6,524 nt of DNA, taken from assembly GCA_002308475.1 (NCBI GenBank), contig DBVL01000114.1, positions 3,249 to 9,772 of the forward strand. Direction: 5' to 3'. Positions 6,299 through 6,524 of the stretch are shown piece after piece. Position 1 is the stretch's first letter; the number at the start of each line of letters is the position of its first letter. Below the pieces are notes generated by a model. The model ran no database searches and had not been told where the DNA came from. It saw only the letters and a list, made by a program, of their open reading frames with translations. A program made the position numbers and the translations under genes. Origin of the DNA: Spirochaetales bacterium UBA1265. Its GTDB lineage: Bacteria > Spirochaetota > Spirochaetia > Sphaerochaetales > Sphaerochaetaceae.

Positions 6299-6429
6299 TA
6301 AATCCTCCGTCCAAGAATGAAGAGTGGAGAAAAGTCAGACTGCCGCGCAGAAGATTCGCCAACGGCGACGCAGGTGGCGACAGCCAACTCCGTATAACGA
6401 TGCTTCATTATAGCATCTATTTCATTCAT
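6298..6429 (-). CDS. Possible 43-residue small protein, coupled to the ATPase gene
   Basis: A minus-strand frame from the ATG at 6427-6429 runs 43 codons to a TAA (6298-6300) that shares its last base with the ATPase start codon (TAATG). The product begins MNEIDAIMKHRYTELAV and ends SPLFILGRRI, with two arginines and a short hydrophobic run near the end. It has no signal peptide or clear membrane helix. Support comes from the exact stop/start overlap, from the 17-base gap to the preceding gene on the same strand, and from the GC-richer interior (6345-6390), which would suit coding sequence. Against it, no ribosome binding site precedes the ATG (a second in-frame ATG is codon 8), and its arginine codons (CGT, CGG, CGG, AGG) differ from the AGA/AGG-rich neighbours. 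I do not recognise the sequence. The alternative is a structured untranslated leader of the ATPase gene. Confidence 0.45.
   Translation of the reverse strand: MNEIDAIMKHRYTELAVATCVAVGESSARQSDFSPLFILGRRI
6303..6331 (-). promoter_or_regulatory. Possible hairpin masking the ATPase ribosome binding site
   Basis: In the minus-strand transcript UUCUCC (6326-6331) can pair with the ribosome binding site GGAGGA (6303-6308), six pairs with one G-U, around a 17-base loop. If the small upstream frame is translated, ribosomes would open this hairpin, which fits translational coupling. The pairing is short and unproven. Confidence 0.25.
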
Positions 6430-6446
6430 GGTAATAGTCGAAATAA

Positions 6447-6524
6447 TTATTTCTTCTTTTCCTTAGCTTCTTTCTCTGCAGCCTTCTTCTTCAGCTCCTC
6501 TCCAAGGGAGGTTGGAACCTTAGC
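6447..6524 (-). CDS. C-terminal end of an unidentified protein (5' part outside window)
   Basis: Twenty-five codons and a TAA (6447-6449) are visible on the minus strand, entering from the right edge in frame. The peptide starts AKVPTSLGEELKKKAAEK and continues in Lys, Glu and Ala to a KEKKK end. Such charged, probably helical tails occur on many proteins and do not identify the family. The next possible start on the same strand is 17 bases downstream, so it may head a cluster with the 43-residue frame and the ATPase. The reading rests on frame continuity and composition only. Confidence 0.6.
   Translation of the reverse strand, partial: AKVPTSLGEELKKKAAEKEAKEKKK

Noticed and set aside
6345..6390. 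GC-rich patch with repeated GGCGAC considered as a tRNA or small RNA gene
   Set aside because: There is no cloverleaf, no TTCGA arm in the right place and no terminator; a coding or leader reading explains it better.

Overview
The window looks like an ordinary, compact piece of a bacterial chromosome. It probably comes from a spirochaete of the Treponema type. I infer this from a CarD-family regulator heading an ispD-ispF cluster, moderate GC, frequent AGA/AGG arginine codons and the divergent IspF C-terminus; no rRNA or marker gene confirms it. There are no insertion sequences, CRISPR arrays, tRNAs, rRNAs or phage genes.

Layout. Positions 1-1628 (+) hold the C-terminal part of a spore photoproduct lyase-family radical SAM protein, followed 11 bases later by an acyltransferase-fold protein related to the E2 catalytic domain but lacking its catalytic His. 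Positions 1608-3956 (-) hold a tightly coupled four-gene operon, carD-ispD-ispF-rsmE, in which every junction is a 4-base ATGA overlap. It converges on the E2-like gene with a 21-base overlap. A short divergent promoter region (3957-4047) separates carD from malQ (+, 4-alpha-glucanotransferase), which ends at a bidirectional hairpin terminator (5540-5576). From the right edge leftwards on the minus strand come the Lys/Glu/Ala-rich end of an unidentified gene, a possible 43-residue gene, and a small RecA/DnaB-like P-loop ATPase.

How the genes fit together. IspD and IspF are the third and fifth steps of the MEP isoprenoid pathway. RsmE methylates 16S rRNA. CarD binds RNA polymerase and promoter DNA. 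Their coupling suggests joint, growth-linked expression. MalQ belongs to maltodextrin/glycogen metabolism and shares only the intergenic region with carD. The right-hand cluster has no assigned function.

The points most worth a second look are the altered active site of the E2-like protein, the unannotated 43-residue frame overlapping the ATPase start as TAATG, and the promoter of carD, whose predicted transcription start falls on the A of the start codon, implying a leaderless mRNA. I found no clear sign of a wholly new multi-gene system.
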